Made by a program: the position numbers and the translations under genes. Under the pieces are notes generated by a model, which searched no databases, was not told the DNA's origin, and saw nothing but the letters and a program-made list of their open reading frames with translations. This document shows, one piece after another, positions 1-12,619 of a stretch of 64,000 nt of DNA. The DNA comes from Rhyacophila brunnea (taxonomy: Eukaryota; Arthropoda; Insecta; Trichoptera; Rhyacophilidae): contig JAGYXB010000083.1 in NCBI GenBank assembly GCA_022495005.1, forward strand, positions 124,001 to 188,000, in the 5' to 3' direction. Numbering within the stretch: position 1 is the first letter of the stretch; each line of letters begins with the position of its first letter.

Positions 1-524
1 GCTACTGTATTTTGGAATGCACGTGAAATTATTTTCGTTGACTATTTGGAAAAAGGAAAAACAATAACAGGGGATTATTATGCATCTTTATTGGACCAGC
101 TAAAAAACAAAATTGAAGAAAACCGGCCTCATTTAAACAGGAAAAAATCCTCTTTCATCAGGACAATGCCCGTGTTTACACATGTTTACGATCAATGGCT
201 AAAATTGAAGAATTGAAGTTCGAATTGGTCGACCACCCACCGTATTCGCCAGATTTAGCCCCCAGTGACTTTTTCCTTTTCCCAAAACTTAAAAAAATGG
301 CTAAGTGGACAACGTTTTTTTTCAAATGAAGAAGTCATCGATCGGACAAATGCTTATTTTGAGGACCTTCCGAAAACTTATTCTTCTGACGGTTTAAAAA
401 AAATTGAGAAACGTCTAACCAAGTGTATTGAGCTCCAAGGAAATTATGTTGAGAAATAAAAAAAAAATACAAAAATAAAACCTGTTTTAATGCTTTTTTC
501 TAAGGAATTATTGACCCACCCTCG
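1..524 (+). mobile_element. Mariner (DD34D) transposase 3' half, broken, with right end
   Basis: The window opens inside a mariner-type transposase on the + strand. The first ~150 bases read ATVFWNAREIIFVDYLEKGK, then a frameshift near 148-155 moves the reading into the frame of HQDNA (second catalytic Asp). A further shift near 265 leads to YSPDLAPSDFFLF (third catalytic Asp of the DD34D triad) and a tail ending at a TAA at 457-459. Downstream, the bases up to about 524 end in GACCCACCCTCG followed by TA, as expected for a mariner terminal repeat next to its TA target. The left part lies outside the window. It is dead because of the frameshifts. It lies upstream of the first XPO5 exon seen here, probably inside an XPO5 intron. 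Confidence 0.85.
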
Positions 525-868
525 TATTATACACAATATGAAAGAAAAATAATATATAAAATTATGACATTATATTTGTGGTGATGGTAATCCCAGTCAC
601 AGCTCCTCCGTTTTTAATTTTACGCTAGTATTGTGACCAACGAATTGGTGACAATTCAAGGATGATATACGTTCGAAGACATCGGAAAGAATATAAGATT
701 ACCCGTGGCACCTGTGATCTGTGTATCCCGCAAACAATTTAAAATGTTTCAATTGGCCTTACTATAAGAAAGATTGTGCATCACGGGTCTATGACTATTC
801 ACAACTCTTGTATGTACTTCCCAGATAAACAGGGCAGGGCATGCTCATTTAATATTTGTTGTTTTCAG

Positions 869-3800
869 CTCGGCAGGTCCATCCTTGGGTCGCGAGTTGT
901 ACCAGATGGCAGGCATCGGGCCAGCCGTGGTGCAGACAGTTCTCTGCGGATTGGACCACGTCCCCGACTACCGGCTGCGCCCCATCGTCAGAGTTTTCCT
1001 CCGACCGTTCATTTACTCCTGCCCCCCTGTCTTTCACCCTGATGTTTTGATACCCATCATTTCACATATCGCCCCTTTCAGTGAGTATATCACATTTTGC
1101 ATGCAGATCATCAAACCGTAAAGCAATAATAATTGTCTGTTACACCTTTGTTCATACCTAATGAAGTAAAGTAAGATTGTTATAAGTAGCAATGTAATAA
1201 TAAATTAATGGATATTGTATTATTCCCATAAATAGATGACATGGCAAAATGTCTACATTCTAATATGCCGTACAATGTATTACTTTGCCCTGTCTATTCA
1301 CTTAACACTTAACTCTCGCTATATGAAATTTCACCATAAGGGAATTATTCTATGAATTTGATATATGGAATAAAAATTCAATTCGAGTTAGGTGTAATAG
1401 ACTTGGAATCCAACATTTACAACTGTTAATGTTTTTTTCATTTGGGTTGCAGCTGATGATTTCCACAAAACAGAATTTCTGGTAAACTTACCGAAATTCA
1501 GTTGAAAAATAATTGCCCCACTAGCAGAGTTATTAAAATGATTGGGCCGCTAGTGATAATTCTCAGCCACACGGTGGAGTAGTTAGTATAGCTCTGAAGC
1601 CGTGGGTCTTTGAGTTTTAAAAGTCGTTTTCTTTTAAGTCTACCAATATTTTCCATCATAGTCTAAGTACCACGGGTCTACAACATCGATTCTTATGATA
1701 TTATTTTGTTTTTCAGTGTACAATCGATTATCAATTCGATGGCAATACATCATGTCTCTCTATGAATCTGGAAAATTTGAAGAGGAGAGTGCCAATGACA
1801 CCCAAGAAGTCATCGAAGACATGCTGAATAGAAATTTGACTAAAGAATACTTGGACGTGCTAAAGGTGCACATTATTTTATTGTACTGAAAACATCCGCT
1901 CATTTTGAGATATTGTAGTATGTACATATTGAGATAGATAGTATATTTACTAGTAATTGGCTCATTATGTATTCAGGTGGCCTTGATAGGAGGAACACTT
2001 CCGCTGACGGGAGAAGACGGATTGATGGATGCGGAAGAAGGGATGTGCGGAGTGGAATCTTTCGGAGGCAACCCCAACCCCAACTGTCGGCCGTCAGGCG
2101 GTCACAATCCTGCCACTCTCCAGGAGCATGTCGGTGAATTGGGCAACACGCTTTTGGCCTCAGAGGAAACTTGCATACCTATAATGATGACCATTTTAAA
2201 GTACGCATTTATCACTATTACGATTATTATGATTGTGACGGTTAGAATGGATTCGAATACCGCCATTATAAGTTCATTTAGAGAAACACTATAATTGGAG
2301 TTATTTTTATCGAGTGCAGGTAATTCATTTTACTTCACATAAATTCTTGTTTTTTACGGATTTGATCATCATCATTATCTCAACCAGTCTCAATCCACTG
2401 CAGTATGAAGACCTCTCCTTGCTGTCTTCACTCTTCTCGGTTCTCAGTCTTTTGTTGTCATGTAATACACTAAATTTGATTATCTCATAGATCCAGCCTT
2501 ACAGCCGTATGCATGCCAAATAAGAAAGCAATAAAATTGCAACTATACCACGTTGTGTTCGAACTGAAAGAATATATTAATTTAAACACTCAACGCTTCG
2601 GGGGCAGTGGGATGTCACTCTTGGATTTGTTTGTATCATTCTATAATCAGATTTATGATGGAAAAATCATCCCACTTGACGGTTTCTTACGATCAAGGAT
2701 GGATTTGGGCTTGGGAATCCTATTTATTGTTCTGTGTATCTCTAGTAATCTGAATACCTACCATATTTACTGTACGAAAACATCTTCTTGGCTACGCTTC
2801 CTGGTGCTGTTTTTTACTAAATGGGAGGAGCTTATAACGGAATTGCAGTTAAAAATGGGCGGAGTATGTTAGTTCACAGTTTTAACACGTAGCCAAAAAA
2901 ATGTTTTCGTACAGTAGTTTGGGTAATCAATCGTTTTCTGCATTCAGCATGAACAATAACAATGATCTAGCGCAGCGGCCATGAGACATGCTCCATCGTA
3001 AAAATGACTAATTAGTAATCGCAATAGCGCTCCACACATTTTACTATCGATAATACTTTATCCTTTACCAGAAACAGAAAAATAATTCACTTGAAATTTT
3101 CAGGAATGTCGAAGTCCGTTTGTCTATTTCTTGAAGCAGGTGTCTCAGCAGGTCTCGAGTATTTTACAAATATAGACATTAACGGAGTGATGTGTAATAT
3201 TTGAATCAATCGTATTTTTGTAGCGCCCTGTGGTGGAGTGACAGCTTCTGCTCGCTGAAGGCATGCTACCTGTTGAGCGGGTGCACTCGGGCGTTAGCCT
3301 CGCGGCCGGAATGCGGGGCGGAGAACACGCCTTTCCGCGTACTGCCGGCCACTGCCCTGGACGCTGTTCTGCGCGCCTTGCAGCAGCACGGTCAGCACGA
3401 CTCCAACCAGGCCGCCCTCCTCACCCTCGGGGTGCAGCTCTATGAGGGCATGCGCTCCAGATGTCCCGCCATGCTACAGGTCTCCACTCTATGCTCCATT
3501 TGCTCTCTTTTCAACAATATGCGATCGCACATATTTTGTTACATTTATCTGTTTCTTTTGACTACCAGGTGATGCAACAAATACCCAACGTGAATGCGGC
3601 CGATTTACATAAATTAGATGAAAAGTTGATGTCGGCACCTACCAAAGGAAACAAAATAGAAAAGGGAAAGAAAGATCTATTTAAGAAAATTACTAGTCAG
3701 GTGGGTCGATCATATTGTACACTAGAAAACTCAGTCTAAATGTTTTCGAGAATAATTATTATATTTTAATCTCGAATGTGACAGGAGAAATTTCATCTGG

Positions 3801-4067
3801 CTCCTGCAGTATTGAAAATTAAAATCAGCTATAACTTGCATTCTCTTAAAATTATTTTGCAAATTTGTCTCTCCGCCTTGACATAAAATATTTAATGTCT
3901 TTTTTCAGCTGATAGGGCGCAGTGTGGGGCAGCTTTTTCGGAAAGAAGTCCTCATAGCAAACTTGCCCCAGATGAACCTCCCTCCGAGAGAAAAAACCGT
4001 CGGCCTCTTGGAGAGTTCGGCATCCGCGGGCTTAGCGGAATTCTTTGTCCAGAACACCATTTCATAG
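869..4067 (+). CDS. XPO5: Exportin-5, last six coding exons (5' part outside window)
   Basis: Exportin-5 is the RanGTP-dependent nuclear export receptor for pre-miRNAs and other double-stranded RNAs. Six exons join in frame with AG/GT borders: 869-1080, 1717-1865, 1977-2200, 3224-3479, 3569-3700 and 3909-4067 (TAG at 4065-4067), giving 376 codons, about the C-terminal third of a ~1200-residue family. Recognised blocks are VPDYRLRPIVRVFLRPFI in the first exon, ALWWSDSFCSLKAC at the third/fourth exon join, and IGRSVGQLFRKEV in the last; all match the HEAT-repeat C-terminus of animal exportin-5. Junction phases (1, 0, 2, 0, 0) are consistent throughout. The first exon starts with one base of a split codon, so more exons lie upstream. 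The fourth exon is GC-rich relative to its AT-rich surroundings. No lesion is seen, so this is taken as the functional gene. Confidence 0.93.
2367..2450 (+). repeat. Degenerate LINE 3'-tail-like sequence in XPO5 intron
   Basis: A stretch with ATCATCATCATTAT, then a segment resembling the widespread insect motif of the type CCACTGC..GA..AGACCTCTCC. This resembles the 3' tails of RTE/CR1-like non-LTR elements in arthropods. It is short and degenerate, so the family call is an inference. Confidence 0.35.
2770..2914. mobile_element. 145-bp Tc1/mariner-type MITE in XPO5 intron
   Basis: Terminal inverted repeats of about 28 bp are visible: the left begins CTGTACGAAAACATC and ends GGCTACG, and the right is its near-perfect reverse complement. 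TA dinucleotides flank both ends (2768-2769 and 2915-2916), the target duplication of Tc1/mariner elements. No coding capacity. It lies in the long intron between XPO5 exons ending at 2200 and starting at 3224. Confidence 0.75.
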
Positions 4068-4860
4068 CAGTCTCCGTCGGAAGACGGGACGGATCGTCTT
4101 TCCCGAGCCTCCAGGGCGTAAATGCCGCTGTTGAAATTACTCATCTCAGCTGTGGAAGGCCGATACTATATTATTAATAGGAATGTATATTTTTATTGTT
4201 ATTATACTGATGTAGCGAAAGAAGTTTGCACATTATCAGTAAGTGTGGCAAATTGGTAAGGCTGTTAACTAGAGTGAGTCGACTTTTAGTGCGATTTCAT
4301 ATGGAAAGCATTTTTTTACTTTCTTAAGTTGCGTTTCGACCATTGAATGCTTGCGTGTATGAAATGTTATTCCATAATGAAGTGGTCTATTCGGACTTTG
4401 TTTTGTACAGATTGAACGTTGAATGTATTTTATTTAATACCTACTCATTTTTATATTTTGAAAGATGTTTCTGTACTATTTACTAAAATAAATCATGTAA
4501 TAAATTACAAAAATGTGAGGAAAAAATAGTAGCATTCTATGTGATCCAGAATTGTCAATGGATAATCATCGAAGATGCGTAGTTAGGGTCTTAATTTCTT
4601 ATACACTTTATAATTCAGAACACATTTTAATCAGAAAAGTGATATTATAGTTATATGAATCAGTGCCTGCTGTGTACAAGTTTTATGTTCTTCATTTTAC
4701 TTTCTATTAATTGATGTCATTTCTGTCTTTATGAAATGTATGAAATTTATGTTCCTTATGATGTTATTTTAATTTAAAAATATTGGTGTCAATGACCAAC
4801 ATTGACTGATTGTATTGTACCCTGCTGCCTCTTGGACATAATAAACAAATAAATTGAATA
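4068..4860 (+). other. XPO5: XPO5 3' untranslated region
   Basis: AT-rich non-coding sequence after the XPO5 stop. An AATAAA signal at 4840-4845, followed by a second overlapping AAATAAAT, marks the likely poly(A) site; an earlier possible signal lies near 4487. No other gene is visible in the stretch. Confidence 0.6.
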
Positions 4861-5045
4861 ACTCAGCTTATTTTCATTTATGTATTTTTTGGTTACTCAT
4901 TAAGTTTATCCTTATATAAACTTGGCACAGCTAAAGCTTTAATCCAAGATCCTCAGATATCCCCACTAAGAGAATGGAACAGGAATATTTTGTAATAAAA
5001 CTGTTTTAAGTTATGGGTACAGACACCGCCATCTTCAGTCGGCAA

Positions 5046-5232
5046 TGGTACAGACCTACAAACTTATCTGAAGAATGGGATGGGGGAGCCACTGTCGAAA
5101 ACTACCCAATCAAGACTTCTGGACAAAATTTGGCATTCGAATGACATTTTCAAAATGGCGTCCTATGATAGTTCTTAGTTCCATTTTTGGCCACTCTACA
5201 GATGAGTTTGTAGGTCTCTAACTGTGACATAA
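5046..5232. repeat. Small inverted-repeat element
   Basis: ACCTACAAACTTATCTG near 5054 is matched in inverse by CAGATGAGTTTGTAGGT near 5200-5217, giving imperfect arms of about 20 bp around ~130 bases. This fits a decayed MITE; no clean target duplication was found. Confidence 0.4.
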
Positions 5233-5736
5233 GGTCATTTTTGGTACAAAGAAAACAACTACCATGGTAGTTCTTCAGGTACCACCTTATTACTTGGGTA
5301 ACCTTCCAGACTTTCCAGCAAGGTACCTGTCTCCATTTACGCTAAAAAAATATTACTGATGTAACGACGGAGTGGGTCCTGTACAATGGTTTTCTTGTTG
5401 TGACTAACAAATGTTTCTGCCGTTTCATGATCGGTCACTTATCCGAGTCATAATTGGTTAATTCACCGTCCGTTCTTAATTAACATGTTGACTGCGCAAA
5501 AAATATCGCATGCTTTACAGAGAACCTGAAAAATACGTACCTTTCGAAACCACAAAACTCTATTAAATTTAAAAACTATTATTATATTTTATCTCAGTTC
5601 TGTCGCTTGCAATGTCATTTACACAAAATACATGTGTGCGCCACATGTATTTACATTGTTTACCTACCAGATATCGAAACACGTGCAGTATTTATTGATG
5701 TCGGGCCGTGTGAAATGCACTAAAGGCATATTCACA

Positions 5737-6490
5737 CTAACATAATATTTTGCATTTATATAGATAATGCGCATTCAAAAGTGTTTGTAATAAATGAACG
5801 CCCAATTTTCTGTACCACCTTATAGTTTTACGTTGACACAGGTAATATGCCAACATCTGATCATGATAGTCGATTCCACTCATATAAGGGTTGCACTCAA
5901 TTACCATCTGAGGTTTTTTACATAACTTTCCAAATCTATTGGACGAGTCAGTTATATCACCATCGAATTCTGATGATATGGTAACTACTTCTCGAAGGTC
6001 TTTCCATTTTGCAACGCATATATCCATATCCGTGTACTGGCTAATACATTCACCAGTTTAGAGTTTTTTTTATTGACAACCGTATCAGGATTACCCTTTC
6101 TATTGCTCCTTAGGGTTCCCGTGATAAATGTCTGAGTAAATCCTCAGTCAGTAGAACACTATTATATTAGTTGTCCATGAAAACAGAATGACCGATTCCT
6201 GTTTTACCTTTAATTCATTTTCAGACAACTTTTTTGGTATGGTCTTTCCATTCCAATTCTGTATCTGCTGATCCGTCATAAACAATAAGTTTTACGGCCA
6301 AACCACCAGACTCCGAGCATGTAAAGTTTGATGCCATATTTTGCTTTTTTGCCTTTCATGTATTGTCAAATAATTAGGCGACCGCGCCATAAAACCAACA
6401 AAATATTATCAATACAATATTATCAAAATCACTATCGTAAATTTGGTCATCGCTTTCTTCTACTCTTTGCCTTTTTGAACAAGATGGCCG
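5737..6490 (-). pseudogene. piggyBac transposase pseudogene, internally deleted
   Basis: Reading the - strand from 6490 down, the pieces appear in piggyBac order. They are an acidic N-terminal stretch with VEESDDQIYDSDFDNI (about 6475-6415), KYGIKLY-type sequence near 6340, GHSVFMDN interrupted by a stop near 6160, TFITGTLRSNRKGNP with VVNKK (about 6140-6050), and an open segment 6027-5737 with KPQMVIECNPYMSGIDYHDQML and RKTIRWYRKLGVHLLQ. Family knowledge (DDE_Tnp_1_7, cut-and-paste at TTAA) supports the call. Several hundred residues between the N-terminal stretch and the DDE core are missing, and stops and frameshifts break the rest, so it is inactive. A TTAACATGTTGACTGCG near 5479 could be one end, but the partner end was not found. 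Confidence 0.8.
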
Positions 6491-6729
6491 ATGCATTGAA
6501 AAAAATGAAAATCACTATATCACTAAAACACAAGGGTTCACATGCACTAAAACGTCAGACAAAGTTTATATTCACACGAAATTTTGAAAAAAATATATAC
6601 TCGGTATAAAAAATACATAATTTACAAAATAATAAAAAAGTGATAAAACAACACCAATTTACAACTGTAAACAATATTTAAACAAAATATAATAAGTCGT
6701 TTGATGTACGTATTCCGATTACACTAGTG

Positions 6730-6800
6730 CAGGGGTCGGCAAACCGCGGCTCTTTGCCAAATTCTCAATTTTTAAAAAAACTTGCAAAATTCACAATTTT
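6730..6800. mobile_element. hAT-like element end
   Basis: The sequence starts CAGGGGTCGGCAAACC, the type of terminal sequence seen in many hAT elements. Only this one end is recognisable; no matching inverse end or 8-bp duplication was found nearby, so the limits are unknown. Confidence 0.35.
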
Positions 6801-7209
6801 TATTTTTTATCATGGATTTGTACACTTATTATATTATTTATAATGACATTAACGCGAGACTAATTTTTCCTCCGTGATGGTTGATGCAAAAAGGTGTGAT
6901 TGTTGTTGTTTTACATCCGCCCATTGTAAAAGTCGACAATTAAAATTTTTCTCCATTTGATATTGACACGAGCACTTTTGAAATACAATTTTATTGGTGG
7001 ATTTAACAAGCAAAGAGTTATGGAGCTACAAATTCTTGTTCTCCAAGTTCTCAAAATTCTCCAAGGTCTTGCCACCAAAATTGAGGTTTGGAGAGAGAAA
7101 AATACAAACAATCATTTTCAAACATGAATAATATAAATAGCATTTAGAGAAGCCACACATTTTCACACACCGGACGAAGGCCTTTACTCATAAATAAAAT
7201 ATTAACGTA

Positions 7210-7423
7210 GTTGAACAGGGAACCAGATCAGGTGTTTTATTCAATTGTTTATAGAGATCAGGGTTGCGGTTTGGCCCGTTTTTTAATAGTAAACGTAAAT
7301 TTAATATTTACGGAAACCAACAATAGCCTGTTGACAACAGGTATGTGTCATTCGCCCCTTCAAACGTGGAGCCTAAGGGCATGCCCTGATCTCACTGATC
7401 ACCTATCTCGTTCCCTGTTCATC
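7210..7423. mobile_element. 214-bp MITE with TA flanks
   Basis: The left end GTTGAACAGGGAACCAGATC is matched by the right end read in reverse, GATGAACAGGGAACGAGATA. TA flanks both sides (7208-7209, 7424-7425). No real coding capacity. It fits a Tc1/mariner-type MITE next to the 3' end of the LTR element. Confidence 0.6.
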
Positions 7424-7757
7424 TATTAAGTATATAATTTAACAAAACAATAATATATTCAAGTAGATGGATTCCAGCCTCGGCGATCAACATTTATATT
7501 TTATTAATTCCTATCCAGACAGGTTACCAAGGAATTTGGCCCTATGTTTTTGTTAAGCCGGCTTTCATGTGATCAGGTGACTTGTCTAACCGTCGGAGTT
7601 TACGGATGTAGGCTATCAGCATAGACCGATGTGGGGACGGCAAGCTATTTTATCCCCCCTGTCTGCGGATTTGACGTACATTCTGATCACACGGCCACAT
7701 GCCTCATACCTGGATAATCTGTCGGGTTCATGTTATATCGGTTTATACTAAATACAA

Positions 7758-9330
7758 CTACAAACTAACTATTCGTATTGATTCTATATTTATTTTAATT
7801 ACTATTTTCCTGCTCAAAGCAATGCTCCTGAATAAGTCAGAGTTTGGTTTATTTTCGTCTTCGACTCTTGGGCTGTCCAGTTTTTTTGTATTCCGAGGGG
7901 CTACATTCGTAGACGTTTGGCCCTTGTTCGGAATTATTATTTCGTTACGCACTTCTTTTTTTTCTGGCACTATAGGAGCGTACCTAGCCGGGCGTCGTCT
8001 GCCTTCGCGACGAGGGCGAGATAGTGGCGTTACCACTGGGCCAGGCTCGTCCCGAGCAGCGGATATCTTTCTGTGGAAAGTTTCCCACTCGTCTGCTGGT
8101 CTTTGCAGCAGCACCTCAGGGGCAGATACTGTGCTTGCACCCGTTCCTACCGCTGTGGGCAAAGCATCGTTTAGCGGTACAACGGCTAGGCTCGTTGACG
8201 GCATGGCTTTCTCACCGGTAGTAGCATGGTTTTTAGCCGCAAGTATCCTTTTCCATTTCCTCTTCATTCTTCTCTTCGTGGATGGCAACACTTTGAGAGT
8301 ACCACCCGTTGTTCCACGACATCTTTCAGGCGTCACGTCCCTAGCCTCCTCATGAACCCACGACGAGAAAGGAGAGTGCGCACTCTCCACACCATCAAGC
8401 TCTGGTATCATCTTCCAAATCATCTTCGTCTTAGTTATAGACGTCCTCTTCTTCTTCAATCTCCACAGGAGGATGATGTTTCCGAATCTGGTCCACATGG
8501 AATTTGTAAGGACGGCCACGTCGCTCCACGTAATACAATGTTCTACCAACTTTCCAAATAATCTTGTGAGGCCCTGTCCATTTTGGATGTAATCCCGCAC
8601 AGGCACCTGGTCTGGTTTTAGGGTATTCCTTTGTGTAGACAGAGTCCCCCACTTGATAAGTTGGTGCTTCGGTTGTTTGATTTCGCCTTCTTCGCTCGAA
8701 ATAAGTTTCTTGGATGGCTAGAACAGCAGCGATCATTTCGTCACGGTTTCGCTCAATTACGTTAGTCTCTCTAGATCTCAATGGATTAGACCAATATCCG
8801 GACCTACACATTTTTGACCTCCAAAGTACTTCGGCAGGGGTGAATCCTGTTGATGCATTGCGTCGGCATCGTAAATCACCCATTCTGTCCGCGAGATGTT
8901 CATCCCACGTGTTTTGCTCAAGGCCTGCCAACCGAATACGCAACCCCTTTTTAATCTCCTGGTTACGGCGTTCAGTTGGATTTTGTCTGGGACAGTAAAT
9001 AGCGGTCGTCCACTGCAAACAGTCCCATTCCTCTAAAGCTGCGAGCCATGCCGGGTGACTAAATTGAGTTCCATTATCCGTTAAAAGAGCACGTGGGCTT
9101 CGCGCACTAGAGGGATGATATTCGATAGCACCGCTGATCGCAACGGAAAGGCTTCAGTCCACCGCGAAAATAGGTCGGTGATCACCAAAATGAATCGGTT
9201 TTTCAAACGCGTGGTAGGATAAGGTCCCATTAGGTCCAATGCCAGGACCGTTGTGAGCAACATTGCTGTCACTGGTGCGGGTTTCCGCGTGGGTGCTTCC
9301 ATTCGTTTGTTTATTTCCTCTGCGTTCTCA
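7758..9330 (-). pseudogene. Integrase of the LTR element, zinc domain missing
   Basis: The - strand reads ALDLMGPYPTTRLKNRFILV then TDLFSRWTEAFPL (start of the DDE core), and after a frame change near 9081 YCPRQNPTERRNQEIKKGLR and PAEVLWRSKMC (end of the core). A basic C-terminal part follows with YKFHVDQIRKHHPP, ending 8431. Another open frame (8606-7758) continues with a basic, Pro-rich tail. The HHCC zinc-binding domain that normally precedes the core is absent: RNase H runs almost directly into the core after a short linker (about 9340-9270), pointing to an internal deletion. Confidence 0.75.
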
Positions 9331-9369
9331 GCGCTAGCTGCTGGTCCCTGAGGAAATCTTGAAAGGGGA

Positions 9370-9820
9370 TCGGCCAGGTGGTTTTCAACGCCTGGGCAAT
9401 GCTCCGTATCAAAACGAAACTCGCTCAAGAGCATCGCCCACTGGGCTAATTTACCCTTATGATTTTCGCCGTATTTAGCCAAGTGAGTGCTCGGTTATCG
9501 GTGATCAGCGTGAACTTTCGATCCTCGAGGTATCCCCGATATTTTGTAATACCGAAAACCGCCGCCAGGGTTTCAAGTTCATTGCTGTGATACCTACTCT
9601 CGACTTCATTCACGCGTCTACTCGCATAGGCTATGACATCGCGTCCACCGTCCTGTTTCCATTGGAACAGCACGGCCGCAATCCCACGTCCCAAAGCGTC
9701 CGTCTGTAGGCAAAAGGGCCTTTCAAAATCCGGTCTGGCTAGCTTTAGTGGTTGTTTCATGGCCTCTTTTATTTTTTTGAAAGCGTCCGTGGCTTCATTA
9801 GTCCAGTGAAATTTTACCGT
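9370..9820 (-). pseudogene. RNase H domain of the LTR element
   Basis: The - strand reads LARPDFERPFCLQTDALGRG, then VIAYASRRVNEVESRY, then FTLITDNRALTWL, and into HCPGVENHLADPLSR; these are the standard blocks of a gypsy RNase H including the catalytic Asp/Glu neighbourhoods. A stop and frame change near 9446-9482 break it. Confidence 0.85.
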
Positions 9821-9832
9821 TGTTGTAAGTAA

Positions 9833-10655
9833 TTAGGTCAGAAGGACAGCTATTTCAGCAAATCTAGGTATGTACTCCCGTAACCACCCGCATAATCCTA
9901 GAAAGCTAGTTGTGGGCTGGGTTGCCGCTTCTACTTCTTGCAGGTGATGCAACTGTGGTTCATTTCCGGTGGCTGTAATGTGGTGCCCAAGGTAGTCGAC
10001 CTCTCTGAGACCAATTTGGCACTTCTTCGGTACCACTCTTAGTTCATGGTATTGTAGTCTTTCAAATACCATTCGTAAATGGTTCATGTGGTCCTCCCAC
10101 GACCAACTATACATAATAATGTCGTCCAAATAGACTAAACATATATTGTTTATGAGTCCGACCAGTACCTCTTGGCTCATGAGTCTCTGAAATGCGCCGC
10201 AGGCGCCTTGTAAACCAAGTGGTAAGACGTTGAAGTGATAGCAGCTACCATCAGCCGTCAGTCGTCGGTATCTCTATCAAGTCTTACTTGCCACTACGCA
10301 AATCTAGGCTACTAAAAATGGTGGCAGTGCATAGGTCCTTGAGTGTCTCTAAAATAAGAGGCAGGGTAGTAGCCTCCTCTTTAGTGAGGGCGTTGAGTTT
10401 TCGGTAATCCACACAAAACCGGGTGGTACCGTCGCGTTTGGGTACTAAGTGTACAGGAGAGCAGTACGGAGAGTTGCTAGGCTCTATTACACCGTCCGCA
10501 AGCATCTGCTGCACGCTTTGAATTTGTCTTCGCTTATTTTTGGATTGTCTAAAAGGTCCCAACCTGAAGGGTGTAGTATCCTTTAAATGAATCCGAAATT
10601 CCGTGGTTCTACTCGGTGGTCCGTGTTCGGCAAACTGGTCGCTAAAGTCCTTCAT
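9833..10655 (-). pseudogene. Reverse transcriptase of the LTR element, frameshifted
   Basis: The - strand from 10655 reads LVPKRDGTTRFCVDYRKLNA, the fingers/palm block of a gypsy RT, to about 10284. After a break near 10284-10180 it continues with CLVYLDDIIMYSW (YLDD catalytic motif) and DYLGHHITATGNEP. The order and motifs are diagnostic of Ty3/gypsy RT. At least one frameshift separates the two halves. Confidence 0.85.
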
Positions 10656-10866
10656 AACTTTAGTTAAAGCAACGCAGGGACAGGGATGTCAGGTGACTGT
10701 TCTGCCAAGGTAATTTGTTCGCTAGGCAATGGCGGTCTCGTCGTTTGACAGTGAACAGTTTGTCGTATGTGGTTTCCAAAGTGTACACAGCGACGCTTCA
10801 TGTCAATGACCGCTTCTTGTTTGTCCAGCCAATCCATGCCGATGAGAAGATCGACATGCAAATTGT

Positions 10867-12207
10867 TCAAGGCGAGAGCATCGAATTCCACGAGGCTGTC
10901 ACGCTCAAATATCCGCTGAGTAAAACGTCCCCGCTTGTGCTCAAAGTTTCGCCACTCGCGGTAACGAGCGCTTGAGGAGCGCCCTTAACTTTGTATGGCG
11001 GGCATACCAATGCCTTCCGTACGAGAGTTCTCGTGGCTCCAGTATCGACGACGGCCTCGTAACGTCCAGTTACTCCGTGGATGCTCAAGGGCAGTTTGAG
11101 AAGGGGCGCTCCTCCGTTATATGAGCTAACCCCATACCCAGACACACATACCCCAGCAGAGGCCACGTCGTCTTGTATCCCGTATTTTAAATTATTTACA
11201 CTACTAAAACTATTTCTACACAATGTATTTAAATATATTTTATCACTATTGTCATTATCTATTTTAACACTATCATAATTCACACACTTATTACTATTAT
11301 TATCATTATGTGATTGAACACTATTACCGTTCACGTTTTTATTCAACGCTGAATTTTCGTAATTATATTTCACACTTTTATCAATTAAACATTTATCTAA
11401 AACATCATTATTATTCACTAAGGTATCACTAAAACTATTGGCAATAGCGATCTTCTTTGGTGGTACGTTTTCGCACGCCATTTATATAATTTTTAAATAA
11501 ATAATTTCATTATTATCAAGACTTTCCTTATAACTAACATTTTTATTATTACTTATTTTACGTTTCTTATTATTTATCTTATTTATTATAGCTAATATAT
11601 TTATTCCCGCTCGATTAGATGAAGACATTCGTTTATTTAGTTTTTCGCGCGCAGCATCCGACGTTTGTGGTGACGCGGGTTTGCTAGCTAATCCTGACCC
11701 AGGCAATCTGCGGTAGGTCATGGTTTCGCTGAACGTTTTCGCGCTCACTACTTTATTTTTAGAACTCCCATGCGAGTTTTGTATCGATTTATTCTCGATA
11801 ATATTATTCGCTGCGTTTGAAACATTTATACACATAATATCGTCTTGAGTTAACCTCGTATTTATAATTGCATTTTTATTGTTTGTACCAGATTCGATAC
11901 GCACACAATCAATAGGATTAATATTAGTATGTTTAAAATTAAGTTTATTATCAGTGTTACTTAAAGTTTTGTCATTTACTTGTAATTCGTTAAGGTTATT
12001 TTCATCAATGCTTATGGCTTCAAGTTTACAGTTAGTTAGGTTTTTCCAAGGCAAATCAATAGGCGGCTTTACTTTAAGAGTAAGTTCAAATCGATCACTG
12101 ATATCGCTAGGTACAATTAGGTTTTTACTCACGATTGGTGATTCATCGGTGCTCGCAGCACGATTTGTTCCGAAGAACTCGTCACTAGGACTTGGTGGAT
12201 CACACAT
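10867..12207 (-). pseudogene. Asn-rich linker and aspartic protease region of the LTR element
   Basis: The - strand carries two consecutive open segments, 12207-11482 and 11481-10867, very rich in Asn, Ser, Ile and Lys codons (AT-biased, low complexity). Near the end of the second lies YEAVVDTGATRTLV, the DTGA active-site motif of a retroviral-type aspartic protease. The sequence continues in another frame (10891-10664) with LLIGMDWLDK, the usual block after the active site. The long Asn-rich insert is unusual compared with the RT and integrase parts and may be degenerate or a simple expansion. Confidence 0.65.
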
Positions 12208-12619
12208 TCTTCATTCGTCCGTCATCTTTCTTACCTTTTTAATTTTATTACATTTTATGTTTTCGACGAGCAACACCGACTGATTTTCATTCTCTCTTTG
12301 TGGAGTATCAATGAAATCGGAATTTAAGTTAATTTCTTCGCTACCGTGTGGCACACAACTAGGACGAGATTAAATTTATTTTTAAAGCGAAATATTCTCG
12401 TTTTATTCTTGACTGAAGGTTTTAGTCTGAGAAGTTGTTCCGAATAAAAATCGGCGTTGCTTGTCGATACATTTTTACAATTATTATTCAACTTAACATT
12501 ATCAACAATAGGCTTCATAAGAAAGTCACTATCTAACTTATCACTAGGTTTCATGGGCGCCGTAAGGGAGTCCCGAACACAACACTTATCACTATTTTCT
12601 TGAATACCATGGTAGGTGG

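Noticed and set aside
2513..2872. 119-codon open frame in the XPO5 intron
   Set aside because: It runs into a MITE (2770-2914) and has no recognisable motif; not an XPO5 exon by phase or sequence.
3905..4144. 79-codon - strand frame opposite the last XPO5 exon
   Set aside because: Shadow of the XPO5 exon, whose + strand reading matches the exportin-5 C-terminus exactly.
7699..8355. 218-codon open frame on the + strand
   Set aside because: Antisense shadow of the integrase tail of the LTR element; no family features.
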